The notes: a model not told the origin generated them from the letters alone. A stretch of DNA of 64,000 nt from Chryseobacterium lacus (GCF_003336205.1 NZ_QPIE01000002.1:62001-126000), one strand, 5' to 3'. Shown: positions 8,228 through 17,560, numbered from the stretch's first letter. Made by a program: numbers and translations.

Positions 8228-8704
8228 ATGAAAAAAATACTAATTGTATTGGTTGTCCTTCTGATCCTGATTCAGTTTTTCAGAATTGACAAGGCTAATC
8301 CGCCCGTAAATCCCGGGATGGATTTTCTGACTATAAAAGAAACTCCGCAGAATACTGCCTCTCTGATTCGCAACGCATGTTACGATTGCCACAGCAATGA
8401 AACCAAATATCCGTGGTATTCCAATTTCCAGCCCGTCGGTTGGTTTTTGAAAGATCATATTGATGAAGGCCGCAAAAAACTCAATTTTTCCCTGTTCGCT
8501 ACCTATGAGCCCAAAAGGCAGGCACACAAATTGCATGAAGCAGCCGAAGTAACAGAAAATGGTGAAATGCCGATGGATTCTTATCTTATCGGTCATCCTG
8601 AAGCGCAGATTACCGATGAAGAACGAAAAATACTGGCTGATTATTTCAGGAAAATAGAAACGGATATCAGAATCAGTCACCGGCTTCCGGCAGAGGAAGA
8701 ATAA
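8228..8704 (+). CDS. haem-binding domain protein
   Basis: A 158-residue protein. Residues 3-18 form an N-terminal membrane anchor or signal segment; a Haem_bd-type domain follows with a cytochrome c-like CYDCH motif (NACYDCHSNETKYPWYSN), which would bind haem covalently, and a downstream MPMDSY segment. It probably acts in the periplasm in electron transfer or sensing. A longer frame opens at 8099, but 8228 is preferred because it places the hydrophobic segment at the N-terminus. The DCC gene starts two bases after its stop. Confidence 0.88.
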   Translation: MKKILIVLVVLLILIQFFRIDKANPPVNPGMDFLTIKETPQNTASLIRNACYDCHSNETKYPWYSNFQPVGWFLKDHIDEGRKKLNFSLFATYEPKRQAHKLHEAAEVTENGEMPMDSYLIGHPEAQITDEERKILADYFRKIETDIRISHRLPAEEE

Positions 8705-8706
8705 TT

Positions 8707-9120
8707 ATGAACAAACACCCCGACTCTTCCAAATACTATATTTTTTATGACGGAGCATGTAGCTTCTGCAATTATTGGATTCAATGGATTCTGAAAAACG
8801 ACCGTAAGGACCAGTTTCTTTTTTCTCCGCTGCAGTCCGCATTTGGACAAAAATTCCTTCAGGAAAGAAATCTGCCGCGACAGCAACTCAACACCCTGTA
8901 TCTCTGGAGGCCGAATTCTTTTTATTATGTTAAATCTGAAGCTGTCTTGGAAATCGCAAAACTTTTGGGCGGGAAATACCAGTTGATGACTGCTTTCAAA
9001 CTCTTCCCGAAGTTCTTTTCGGACTGGGTATATGACAGAATTGCCAGAAACAGAAGCAAACTTCCGGGAGCACAATGCCATGTTCCTACGGCACAGCAGA
9101 AAGAAAAATTTATTGAATAA
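8707..9120 (+). CDS. DCC family thiol-disulfide oxidoreductase-like protein
   Basis: A 137-residue cytoplasmic protein of the DCC (DUF393) family. The signature YDGACSFCNYWIQW near residue 13 carries the D-x-x-C-x-x-C motif and is followed by a conserved FSPLQS region and a C-terminal RIARNRSKLPG segment. Members have a thioredoxin-like fold and presumed redox activity. It is tightly linked to the haem-binding gene upstream. The promoter of the next gene overlaps its 3' end. Confidence 0.92.
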   Translation: MNKHPDSSKYYIFYDGACSFCNYWIQWILKNDRKDQFLFSPLQSAFGQKFLQERNLPRQQLNTLYLWRPNSFYYVKSEAVLEIAKLLGGKYQLMTAFKLFPKFFSDWVYDRIARNRSKLPGAQCHVPTAQQKEKFIE

Positions 9121-9144
9121 AAGACCTTCAAATCCTTATATTTG
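9113..9144 (+). promoter_or_regulatory. predicted promoter giving a leaderless DUF4290 message
   Basis: TTG at 9113-9115, a 21-base spacer and TATATTTG at 9137-9144 match the Bacteroidetes consensus. The ATG at 9150 lies five bases past the -7 box, where transcription is expected to start. Confidence 0.5.
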
Positions 9145-9149
9145 CATTT

Positions 9150-9818
9150 ATGGAATACAATACCGACAGAACCCATTTATATATGCCAGAGTATGGAAGA
9201 ATTGTCCAAAGCTTGGTAGAACGCTGCAAAACTCTTGAAGACAGAGACGAGCGCAATACAATGGCCAAAGCCATCATTGATTTTATGGGGCAAAGAAATC
9301 CGCAACTTCGCGACGAAGAAAACTACAAACATAAACTCTGGGATCATCTTTTTATCATGGCTGATTTCGATCTGGATGTAGATTCTCCGTATCCCATTCC
9401 GCCCAAAGGGGAAAGAATGAAAAAACCTGCGAAAATGGAATATCCTGCCCTTCAGGGCGACTTCAAATTCTATGGGAAAAGTATTCTTCAGCTTATTGAA
9501 AAAGCTATTGCACTGGAAGAAGGCGATGAAAAAGATGCTCTTATTGAAGTGATTGCCAATAACATGAAAAAATCCTACAACATTTATAATAAAGAACATG
9601 TGACGGATGATGTGATCTTCAGGCATTTAAAAGAACTCTCCGAAAACCGTCTGGATCTTACGGGAATCGACAGTCTGGAGAAAAGTAAAATTTACTACAG
9701 TGCCACCAAGAATAAAAATCAGCAAAATAAAAACCAGGGACAAAGTCAAAGTCAAAACGGTAACCGCAACAAGCAGAGAAATCAGCAAAACCAGCAAAAT
9801 AAAACCCGGCGAAAATAA
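9150..9818 (+). CDS. DUF4290 family protein
   Basis: A 222-residue cytoplasmic protein of a Bacteroidetes-specific family of unknown function. The conserved N-terminus (EYGRIVQSLVERC, then RNTMAKAIIDFMGQRNPQLR) and DFDLDVDSPYP are visible. The last 40 residues are a low-complexity Gln/Asn/Lys tail (KNKNQQNKNQGQSQSQNGN), likely disordered. Its TAA/ATG junction overlaps the start of murA by one base, so the two are co-transcribed, which suggests a link to cell-envelope growth. That link is inference only. Confidence 0.92.
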   Translation: MEYNTDRTHLYMPEYGRIVQSLVERCKTLEDRDERNTMAKAIIDFMGQRNPQLRDEENYKHKLWDHLFIMADFDLDVDSPYPIPPKGERMKKPAKMEYPALQGDFKFYGKSILQLIEKAIALEEGDEKDALIEVIANNMKKSYNIYNKEHVTDDVIFRHLKELSENRLDLTGIDSLEKSKIYYSATKNKNQQNKNQGQSQSQNGNRNKQRNQQNQQNKTRRK

Positions 9819-11125
9819 TGAACGGAACATTTGAGATCAAAGGAGGAAAACAACTGAAGGGAGAAATTACGCCGCAAGGAGCCAAAAATGAAGCTTTGCA
9901 GATTCTTTGTGCAGTGTTGTTGACAGATGAAGAAGTACGGATCAACAATATTCCGGATATTCATGACGTGAACAGGCTGATCGAAATTTTAGGTGCGATG
10001 GGCGTGGAAATTCAGAAACATGGCAAAGGCGATTATTCCTTCAAAGCCGAAACGCTGGATTTTAATTACATCCAATCGCCGGAGTTCAAAAAAGAAAGTG
10101 CCAGACTGCGGGGTTCCATTATGCTGCTGGGCCCGATGCTCGCCCGCTTTGGAAAAGCTTCCATGCCTACTCCCGGCGGCGATAAAATTGGGAGAAGACG
10201 ATTGGATACCCATTTCCAAGGCTTCACAGAATTAGGAGCCGAATTCCGGTATGATGAAAAAGAAGGATGTTATAGCCTGAAGGCCAAAGAATTGCAAGGA
10301 AAGTTTATCCTTTTGGAAGAAGCTTCGGTTACCGGTACCGCGAATATCATCATGGCGGCCGTTCTGGCCAAAGGAAAAACGAGAATTTACAACGCGGCTT
10401 GCGAACCTTATATTCAACAGCTTTGCCGAATGCTCAACAGAATGGGCGCGGTAATTTCCGGAGTCGGATCCAATCTGCTCACCATAGAGGGCGTTCCCCA
10501 CCTACGCGGAACGGAACACACGATGCTTCCCGATATGATAGAAATCGGTTCGTGGATCGGCATGGCAGCCATGACGAAATCAGAAATCACCATCAAAAAT
10601 GTAAGTTGGAATCATTTGGGCGTTATTCCGGGAGTTTTCAGAAAACTGGGAATTGCCATGGAACGTCACAATGACGATATTTATATTCCGGCACAGGAAC
10701 AATATACCATTCAGAAATTCATTGACGGTTCGATCCTTACCGTAACAGATGCGCCCTGGCCGGGCTTCACGCCAGATCTGCTTTCCATTATTCTGGTGGT
10801 GGCAACACAGGCTCGGGGAACTGTTCTGATCCATCAGAAAATGTTTGAATCCCGATTGTTTTTTGTTGATAAACTGATTGATATGGGTGCGCAGATCATC
10901 CTTTGCGATCCTCATAGAGCTACGGTGGTGGGCCTGAATCATGAATTCCCGTTGCGGGGTACTACCATGATTTCCCCTGACATCCGAGCCGGGAATGCAC
11001 TGCTGATTGCCGCTCTCTCTGCGGAAGGAACATCTGTCATTCATAACATTGAGCAAATTGATCGTGGTTACGAAAATATTGATGGAAGATTGAAGGCATT
11101 AGGCGCAGAGATCACAAGAATATAA
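9818..11125 (+). CDS. murA: UDP-N-acetylglucosamine 1-carboxyvinyltransferase with Asp at the fosfomycin-target position
   Basis: Transfers enolpyruvate from PEP to UDP-GlcNAc, the first committed step of peptidoglycan synthesis. It has 435 residues, normal length. The KNEALQIL start region and the two EPSP-synthase-like lobes are clear. In the catalytic loop the usual PGGCxIG reads PGGDKIG, so the Cys alkylated by fosfomycin is Asp122; the codon GAT at 10183-10185 is unambiguous. This change is known from naturally fosfomycin-resistant MurA enzymes such as that of Mycobacterium tuberculosis. It is translationally coupled to DUF4290 upstream. Confidence 0.97.
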   Translation: MNGTFEIKGGKQLKGEITPQGAKNEALQILCAVLLTDEEVRINNIPDIHDVNRLIEILGAMGVEIQKHGKGDYSFKAETLDFNYIQSPEFKKESARLRGSIMLLGPMLARFGKASMPTPGGDKIGRRRLDTHFQGFTELGAEFRYDEKEGCYSLKAKELQGKFILLEEASVTGTANIIMAAVLAKGKTRIYNAACEPYIQQLCRMLNRMGAVISGVGSNLLTIEGVPHLRGTEHTMLPDMIEIGSWIGMAAMTKSEITIKNVSWNHLGVIPGVFRKLGIAMERHNDDIYIPAQEQYTIQKFIDGSILTVTDAPWPGFTPDLLSIILVVATQARGTVLIHQKMFESRLFFVDKLIDMGAQIILCDPHRATVVGLNHEFPLRGTTMISPDIRAGNALLIAALSAEGTSVIHNIEQIDRGYENIDGRLKALGAEITRI

Positions 11126-11219
11126 AAAAAAGTGACATTCCATTTCTCTCGCAAGTGCTTCTGATACTACTACACTAAAAGCGATTTATCCCGGTAAAAA
11201 CAGCTTTTTAAAATTCATA

Positions 11220-11248
11220 TTGGGTTAATACGTGTTTGTTTACATTTG
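11220..11248 (+). promoter_or_regulatory. predicted promoter for alkaline phosphatase
   Basis: TTG (11220-11222), an 18-base spacer and TACATTTG (11241-11248). The predicted start near 11255 lies after the ATG at 11236 and before that at 11266, so it decides the start in favour of 11266. Confidence 0.5.
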
Positions 11249-11265
11249 AAAAAAAATTGGGAATA

Positions 11266-12675
11266 ATGAGAAGACGTGATTTCTTGAAAGGCGGCTCACT
11301 AGCATTTGGAGGATTGCTTTTAACACCTATTGGCACTAAAGCCAATATCATAAAAGAAGAATTTGGCAAAAAAAAAGCCAAGAACATCATCTTTATGGTG
11401 AGCGACGGAATGAGCGCAGGAACCCTGAACATGGCAGATATCTACAGCAGAAGAAAGTTGGGAAGGCCGTCGCACTGGATTTCCCTATATGAAGATAATT
11501 TGGCACAAAGAGGACTGATGGATATGGCTTCTGCCAACTCTATTGTCACCGATTCTGCAGCAGCCAGCTCTTCGTGGGGAGGAGGACATCGGGTAAACAA
11601 CGGCAGTATCAATATCGGCGCGAATGGCGAAGAGTACCTTCCCATCCTTCAAAAATTTAAAAAAGCAGGGAAGAAAGTAGGATGTGTCACCACGGTTCCG
11701 ATTACCCATGCTACACCAGCCGGATTTTCCGTGTTTACCAAAAACAGAAATTCTCAGGAGGAAATTGCCTCCCTGTATTCAGAACTGGGATTTGATGTGA
11801 TGATGGGCGGGGGACATAAATATTTTGATGCAGCACAACGAAAAGACAAAAAAGATCTCTATTCCGTTTTCAGAAACAAAGGCTATGCTGTAGCACGAAA
11901 TAAAGCGGAAATGAATGCCGCACCTCAAAACAAACCGTTGCTGGCTACTTTTGATGAAGATGGACTTCCTTATTCTACAGATCAGTTCAGCAGCAGTTTT
12001 ATAAAAAATAATATTCCGACTTTGGCAGAAATGACTTCGAAAGCCATCAACCTGATGAAAGACCATAAAGAAGGTTTTGTAATGCAGGTGGAAGCCGGAA
12101 AAGTGGACTGGGCAGCGCACGGAAATGACATCGCCGGACTTCTTTATGATCAGCTCGCTTTTGATGATGCCTTGAAAGTGGCACTTGATTTCGCAAAAAA
12201 AGACGGAAATACTCTGGTGGTTATCACTTCTGATCATGGAAATGCAAATCCGGGACTGATTTATGGTAAAGAAGTCAACAATAATTTTGACCGGATTCAG
12301 AAATTTTCGCAAACCAATGAATGGATTCTTCAGGGAATTCAGGCGTCTGACAGCATCAGCACCATAAAAGACAGAATTGCGCAGGCGAATGCCGGAATTA
12401 AAATCACCGATGAACAAGCCAAAGAAATCCTCTCTTTTTATTCTAAAGCCAAGAGAGAAGACGGGATTTACAACCCGAGACATCTCCCTTTCAAACTGCT
12501 TTCGCAGATTCAGCAGGAATTTACTTCCGTAGGCTGGATCAGTATGGATCACTCAGCGGATTATACCGAACTTGCAATGTACGGCCCGGGTAGCGATCAA
12601 ATGAAGCCTTTCATGAAGAATACCGACATACATACTTTCCTGCTGAAAGCAGCACAGGTGGAAAATAAATTTTAA
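11266..12675 (+). CDS. alkaline phosphatase (PhoA-type, Tat-like signal)
   Basis: A 469-residue phosphomonoesterase. The N-terminus MRRRDFLKGGSLAFGGLLLT is a twin-arginine-like export signal. Metal and catalytic motifs fit the alkaline phosphatase superfamily: MVSDGMS (metal Asp), VTDSAAASSSWGGG (phosphorylated Ser), the E-A-G-K-x-D-W-A-A-H-G block (metal ligands), TSDHGN and a C-terminal His in DHSADYTEL. A start at 11236 would place ten extra residues before the signal and lie upstream of the predicted transcription start. It is a single-gene unit ended by a hairpin at 12685-12708. It probably scavenges phosphate in the periplasm. Confidence 0.93.
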   Translation: MRRRDFLKGGSLAFGGLLLTPIGTKANIIKEEFGKKKAKNIIFMVSDGMSAGTLNMADIYSRRKLGRPSHWISLYEDNLAQRGLMDMASANSIVTDSAAASSSWGGGHRVNNGSINIGANGEEYLPILQKFKKAGKKVGCVTTVPITHATPAGFSVFTKNRNSQEEIASLYSELGFDVMMGGGHKYFDAAQRKDKKDLYSVFRNKGYAVARNKAEMNAAPQNKPLLATFDEDGLPYSTDQFSSSFIKNNIPTLAEMTSKAINLMKDHKEGFVMQVEAGKVDWAAHGNDIAGLLYDQLAFDDALKVALDFAKKDGNTLVVITSDHGNANPGLIYGKEVNNNFDRIQKFSQTNEWILQGIQASDSISTIKDRIAQANAGIKITDEQAKEILSFYSKAKREDGIYNPRHLPFKLLSQIQQEFTSVGWISMDHSADYTELAMYGPGSDQMKPFMKNTDIHTFLLKAAQVENKF

Positions 12676-12684
12676 ACAGAACAA

Positions 12685-12708
12685 AACGCTTCGGAAAACC
12701 GAAGCGTT
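12685..12708. terminator. bidirectional terminator hairpin
   Basis: Perfect 10-base arms (AACGCTTCGG and complement) with an AAAA loop lie between the convergent phosphatase and alcohol dehydrogenase genes. Confidence 0.75.
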
Positions 12709-12753
12709 ATTGATTTAGATGAATAAAAGAATTTTATTGAATCCAGAACTTGA

Positions 12754-13920
12754 TTAAGCCCACGGATCCAGAACTACTTTCACACAACCGTCTTCTTTTT
12801 TATCGAAAATTTCATACGCTTTAGAAACTTCTGAGAGCGGCATCCGATGGGTGATAATATCCTCCAGCGTTACTTTTCCTTGTTCCACATAGCCCAAAAG
12901 CCTGTCTATAATGTTGTGCACCGGAACTTGCCCGGCTTTTACGGTAAGCCCTTTATCAAAAATCTGTCCCAATCTGAAATTATCATAATGGACAGGATAA
13001 ACTCCTAAAATAGAAATCCTTCCTCCCCTTCTTACAGCGCTGAAACAGGCATCCAGAACCTTAATAGAACCTTTTTCAAAATTCACGGTAGCTTTCAGAC
13101 GATCGATTATATTTCTTTCCGGCTCAAATCCAACGGCGTCAATACATACATCGGCACCCCGTCCTTTGGTCAGTTCCCGGATTTGGGTAATGGTATCGCG
13201 GTCGTTTTTCCAAAGTACAGTTTCGCAACCGGTGAGTTGCTGCACTTTTTCCAAGCGGTAAGAAAGCGTATCGATGACGATCACCTTGCCTGCATTGTGG
13301 AGCACGGCACTTTTCGCTGCCATCACTCCTACGGGTCCAGCGCCGAATATGGCTACTGTTTCGCCGGGTTTCAGTTCTCCCCATAAAACTCCCATATATC
13401 CGGTCGGGAAAATATCCGTTAAAAAAAGTACTTGTTCATCCGTAAGGTTATCCGGAACTTTCCGCGGGCCGTGATTCGCATAAGGAACCCGTACATATTG
13501 CGCCTGGCCACCATCATGTGCGCCATACAAATCGCCGTAACCGAAAAGTCCGCCTCCTTTTTCTGTCAGGATACCGCCTTCCGGGCCATAATTTTTGGGG
13601 TTGGAATTTTCGCAAGCAACGGGAAGCTCGTGCTGGCAGAAAAAACAACCGCCACAGGCGACGGGAAACGGAACGACCACACGGTCTCCTCTCTTCAGAT
13701 GGTGCACGTCCGGGCCGGTTTCTTCTACAATACCCATAAATTCATGGCCTAAAACCATAGGACGGGCTTGTGGAACGCCGCCGGAATAAAGATGGAGATC
13801 ACTGCCGCAGATCGCAGTGGCCGTCACTTTTAAAATAACATCTTCAGGAGATTGTATGTTCGGGTCTTCAGTTTCGTCACAGGTTACTGAACCGGGACGG
13901 TGGAATACGGCTGCTTTCAT
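12754..13920 (-). CDS. zinc-dependent alcohol dehydrogenase (formaldehyde dehydrogenase-like)
   Basis: A 388-residue medium-chain dehydrogenase. The catalytic zinc site (AICGSDLHLYSG with Cys38, and GHEFMG), the structural zinc loop (CGGCFFCQHELPVAC) and the nucleotide-binding motif GAGPVGVMAAK are all present. Length and the insert after the NAD site place it near the glutathione-independent formaldehyde dehydrogenase-like group; the natural substrate cannot be read from sequence. It is a single-gene unit with convergent and divergent neighbours. Confidence 0.93.
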   Translation of the reverse strand: MKAAVFHRPGSVTCDETEDPNIQSPEDVILKVTATAICGSDLHLYSGGVPQARPMVLGHEFMGIVEETGPDVHHLKRGDRVVVPFPVACGGCFFCQHELPVACENSNPKNYGPEGGILTEKGGGLFGYGDLYGAHDGGQAQYVRVPYANHGPRKVPDNLTDEQVLFLTDIFPTGYMGVLWGELKPGETVAIFGAGPVGVMAAKSAVLHNAGKVIVIDTLSYRLEKVQQLTGCETVLWKNDRDTITQIRELTKGRGADVCIDAVGFEPERNIIDRLKATVNFEKGSIKVLDACFSAVRRGGRISILGVYPVHYDNFRLGQIFDKGLTVKAGQVPVHNIIDRLLGYVEQGKVTLEDIITHRMPLSEVSKAYEIFDKKEDGCVKVVLDPWA

Positions 13921-14198
13921 ATGGAATGTTTTTGAATATTTTAGATGATTACCTCATCAAGAAATATACTGATACACAGCCAAACCCTGAATTTTAAAAA
14001 CAATAAAGAAAATATTGTACAATGCTTTCGTACTGAAAACGAGTTCGACACAAGAGGACATTATGTATTCCTGAAGTGTTCTCTATGACAAACTATCAAT
14101 AAAAATATGCGTCCGGAGTAACCCATTTTCACCTGCACATACTACCCGTTCATTTCATTCGTAAAACTGATTCGCCCATTATCTGTATAAGAGAAAGT

Positions 14199-16331
14199 TT
14201 ATTTCCCGCCACCTTCATTTTTCTCTGCATTCACTTTAGAATTCTCTTTTACTTTTTGATTTCCAAATCGCTTGACCAAAGTAAATGAAGCACCGTACCA
14301 GTCAGACCGGCTTATGGTGTGGAAAGTTCCCACCTGGCTGTACGTAGTTTGATCAAACACCGGCTTCATAAAGATATTATTGAAACGGAGACTCGCCTCA
14401 AGTCCCGCTTTTTCAAAGATTTTGGTTACCGAAAAGTTGTGATAGAAATTAAAAGTATTGCCCTGCGTATTTCCGTTATTCTGTTTGTACAGACCTCCCC
14501 ATCCGGAAAGATTGATGTTTTTACCAAATAGATTCGTGTAAGAGAAATTAACTGATCCCCCGAAATTGGTTAGATAATCCTTCGCTTCAATACCGTTTCT
14601 CGCATTAAAATCACTGTTATCGATATAGTTGAGACCCAGATTCAGATTCACATTCAGTTTGTTTTGAAAGAAGGTCTGGTTCGTATTGAAATTGGCTGAA
14701 TACCGCTCCGATCTTCCCGGGAAGTTGGCCGGATAAGAGATCAGCCGGTCTCCGTCCTGAATATAATCGTCCCAGTAATCCTGATTCGTAAATCCGTAAT
14801 TCAGGGAAAGGAAATATTTTTTATAAATGCCGGCTTTCAGCGTAAAACGATGGTTGGGATTGGGCTCCAGATCCATATTCCCTTTAGTATAATTGCCGTC
14901 TCCGGATGGAAGCTCAAAAGGATTGAACTCCGAATACCACGGTCTCCAGATGCTGTAATTATACGATGTAGAAAGATTGAAATTTGGGGTGAAGGTATAT
15001 TTCAACAACACATTGGGCATCAAAATACCATAAGAATCTTCTCTTTGAATATTGTCCGTTTCCTGATGCAGTTTCAAGGTCATGTATTCGTAGCGCAGAC
15101 CTATTCTTACATCCAGATAATCAAAAAACTTACTGCTGTAATTGGCATAAACAGAATTGAGATTATCCCGATACCTGAATCTGTTTTTCAATATTTGCGA
15201 AGTGAATCCGTAATAGTCCGTCGGAACATGATTATTGTTAAAATCCAGTTTCATTCCTGCTTCAAAAGTGCTTCCAGCTGAATCCAACAGCTGCGAGTAA
15301 TCCAGTTTCAGGTAATAATTCCGCATTTGGGTATGGCTCATCACCTGCTGGAATTCCATGAACGGTAGAAGAGTCTGGTATCTCAGGAAATTCCGGTCGC
15401 TCTCGTGTGTATTATAATTAACGCCGGCATTCACATCAAAAATCTTATTTTTCTGCTTATCGTAATATTTGTAGAATATATTAGAACTCAGAACTCTGTA
15501 ATTGGAGTTTTCTTGCTGCTCTACTGAATACTGATTGTAAGGCAATCCGTTTCGCAGAATTTCACCTGTAGAATTTCCTTCAGAACTACTGTTGTTCTGA
15601 AAAAACTCCCCAATGATTCCGATATTGTTTTTATCGTTCAACTCCCACTCTGAAGTGCTGGAAAAAGACGGCATTCTGCTATGATACAGCGCGTTGCTTT
15701 CTGTACGACGGCTTTCATTGTTCAGATATAGCAGACTTTCGGTAGTATCAGACTGAAAACTGGAGTAGTCGTTATAACTGCCGGTGATGGTTTGGGTGAA
15801 TTTTCCTTTGTGATAATTCAAATTCAGGCCGGAATACTGATTGTTTTTGCGGTTCTGCGTATTGGTCATGGATATACTTCCTTTCACGCCCTCATCTTCC
15901 CTTTTTTTCAACACAATGTTGATAACCTGTCCGCTTGTTTCATAACGAGAAGACGGATTCGTGATGACTTCAATTTTCATCAGATTATCTGCGGGAATGG
16001 ATTTCAGATATTCTTTCAGTTCTTTGCCTGTGAATACTGATTTTCTATCGTTAATATAAACAGTTACGTTCTCGCCCTCAGATTTTACCACATCATTATT
16101 ATCAATGCTTACCAATGGCGTCATGCGCAACACATCCCACGTGGTATTTCCTGCAAGAATGGAAGAATTCTCCACGTTGAAAACGGTACGGTCCACCTTA
16201 CTTTCAACGGTAGGCTTCCGGGCAGTAATGACGACACCTTCTATTTCACTTTGCTTCAAGGTATCTTGAGTTGACTGCGCAGAAAGCAACGTACAGAAAC
16301 ATAAAAAAGCGAGAGTAATGCTGATTCTCAT
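14199..16331 (-). CDS. TonB-dependent receptor-like outer membrane beta-barrel protein
   Basis: A 710-residue outer membrane protein. A signal peptide (residues 1-18, ending LLSAQ) is followed by a VVITARKPTVESKVDRTVFN segment typical of a plug domain start, the plug, then a long beta-barrel with alternating aromatic residues. It resembles the outer-membrane beta-barrel group 3 receptors of Bacteroidetes, but lacks the CarboxypepD_reg domain many of them carry. No SusD partner is adjacent, so it is not a classic polysaccharide locus. Substrate unknown. The C-terminus is hydrophilic rather than ending in the usual aromatic residue. Confidence 0.88.
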   Translation of the reverse strand: MRISITLAFLCFCTLLSAQSTQDTLKQSEIEGVVITARKPTVESKVDRTVFNVENSSILAGNTTWDVLRMTPLVSIDNNDVVKSEGENVTVYINDRKSVFTGKELKEYLKSIPADNLMKIEVITNPSSRYETSGQVINIVLKKREDEGVKGSISMTNTQNRKNNQYSGLNLNYHKGKFTQTITGSYNDYSSFQSDTTESLLYLNNESRRTESNALYHSRMPSFSSTSEWELNDKNNIGIIGEFFQNNSSSEGNSTGEILRNGLPYNQYSVEQQENSNYRVLSSNIFYKYYDKQKNKIFDVNAGVNYNTHESDRNFLRYQTLLPFMEFQQVMSHTQMRNYYLKLDYSQLLDSAGSTFEAGMKLDFNNNHVPTDYYGFTSQILKNRFRYRDNLNSVYANYSSKFFDYLDVRIGLRYEYMTLKLHQETDNIQREDSYGILMPNVLLKYTFTPNFNLSTSYNYSIWRPWYSEFNPFELPSGDGNYTKGNMDLEPNPNHRFTLKAGIYKKYFLSLNYGFTNQDYWDDYIQDGDRLISYPANFPGRSERYSANFNTNQTFFQNKLNVNLNLGLNYIDNSDFNARNGIEAKDYLTNFGGSVNFSYTNLFGKNINLSGWGGLYKQNNGNTQGNTFNFYHNFSVTKIFEKAGLEASLRFNNIFMKPVFDQTTYSQVGTFHTISRSDWYGASFTLVKRFGNQKVKENSKVNAEKNEGGGK

Positions 16332-16423
16332 AATGGTATTTAGCTGGATAATAAGACAGCGAAATTCCTGTTTTGTTACACCGCTTAAGTTATTTCTGTT
16401 TTAGATTTATTTTAATTTTTTTT

Positions 16424-16471
16424 GCGGCGGCTGCGCCGCCGCAAAAAAAGCGCGCCCAACTGGACGCGCTT
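16424..16471 (-). terminator. double hairpin, mdh terminator
   Basis: The first hairpin on the minus strand pairs 16448-16454 with 16465-16471 (AAGCGCG arms) and is followed by T residues, a good intrinsic terminator for mdh. The second, GCGGCGGC with loop TGC (16424-16442), is flanked by 8 T and 7 A residues, so it can act in both directions. Its GC content is far above the surroundings. Confidence 0.8.
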
Positions 16472-16495
16472 CCCCAATATATTATTCGGTTATTC

Positions 16496-17422
16496 TTAGA
16501 ACTTCAAATCCCCATTCACTTCTCTTACCGCCTGTGCAGCAGTTGCGAATTTTTCTTTTTCAGCATCTGTTAAAGAGATTTCCACGATTTCCTCCACACC
16601 GTTTCTTCCGATAATGGCCGGAACGCCAAGACAAATATCCTGTTGTCCATACTCACCATCCAGCATTAATGAACAGGGAATCATCTTTTTATGATCGCAA
16701 AGAATCGCCTGAACCATCACAGAAACAGCTGCTCCTGGAGCATACCAGGCTGAAGTTCCCAGAAGTTTGGTAAGCGTAGCACCTCCTACTTTGGTTTCTT
16801 CGATAACGTAGTTTTGTTTTTCTTCATTCAGGAATTCGGTAACAGGAACGCCATTTCTGGTTGCTTTGCTCAGCAATGGAAGCATTCCTGTATCGCTGTG
16901 TGCGGCGATTACCATTCCGTCTACATCAGAAATCGGAGCTTCCAGGGCTTCAGCCAATCTGTATTTGAATCTTGCACTGTCCAGAGCACCGCCCATTCCG
17001 ATGATTCTGTTTTTTGGCAATCCGGAAGTTTTATGAACCAAATAAGCCATCGTATCCATCGGATTCGATACTACAATGATGATGACATCCGGCGAATGTT
17101 TTACCAGATTGGCAGTAACTTCTTTCACGATCCCGGCATTAATTCCGATGAGTTCCTCTCTTGTCATTCCCGGTTTCCGTGGAATTCCGGAAGTGATAAC
17201 GGCTACATCTGAACCTGCTGTTTTGGAGTAATCTCCTGTTGTTCCTGTAATTTGGGTATCGAACCCGTTCAGCGAAGCGGTTTGCATCAGATCCATGGCT
17301 TTTCCCTCAGCAAAACCTTCTTTGATGTCTACTAACACAACTTCTGCACAGAAGTTTTTCATGGCAATATACTCAGCACAACTTGCTCCTACTGCTCCTG
17401 CTCCTACTACGGTAACTTTCAT
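16496..17422 (-). CDS. mdh: malate dehydrogenase (LDH-like type)
   Basis: Interconverts malate and oxaloacetate with NAD in the citric acid cycle. The 308-residue form starts MKVTVVGAGAVGASCAEYIA with the Rossmann motif; VLVDI ends the second strand in Asp, favouring NAD. Substrate-binding arginines (IPRKPGMTREE) and VSNPMD are present. The catalytic His lies in AAHSDTGMLP, where most relatives read G-G-H-G-D. The open frame extends to 17524, but those 34 residues precede the fold and are rejected. It is terminated by the hairpins at 16424-16471. Confidence 0.96.
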   Translation of the reverse strand: MKVTVVGAGAVGASCAEYIAMKNFCAEVVLVDIKEGFAEGKAMDLMQTASLNGFDTQITGTTGDYSKTAGSDVAVITSGIPRKPGMTREELIGINAGIVKEVTANLVKHSPDVIIIVVSNPMDTMAYLVHKTSGLPKNRIIGMGGALDSARFKYRLAEALEAPISDVDGMVIAAHSDTGMLPLLSKATRNGVPVTEFLNEEKQNYVIEETKVGGATLTKLLGTSAWYAPGAAVSVMVQAILCDHKKMIPCSLMLDGEYGQQDICLGVPAIIGRNGVEEIVEISLTDAEKEKFATAAQAVREVNGDLKF

Positions 17423-17560
17423 ATTTTTTATGTTTTTTAATATTGTTTTCAGCACCTTCCTCTGTACCAGAGGCAGCCTGTAATTCAAGCATTCAAATTT
17501 ACAAATTATTGAAAGCCTGACCAAGAGATGGGAACAGGTTTTCTGTTTCAGGTTGTCAGG

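Noticed and set aside
11779-12552. 257-residue minus-strand open frame
   Set aside because: It lies wholly within the alkaline phosphatase gene on the opposite strand and has no recognisable motif.
16416-16449. GC-rich hairpin as a transposon end
   Set aside because: It is flanked by T and A runs in the layout of a bidirectional terminator, and no transposase or target duplication is seen.
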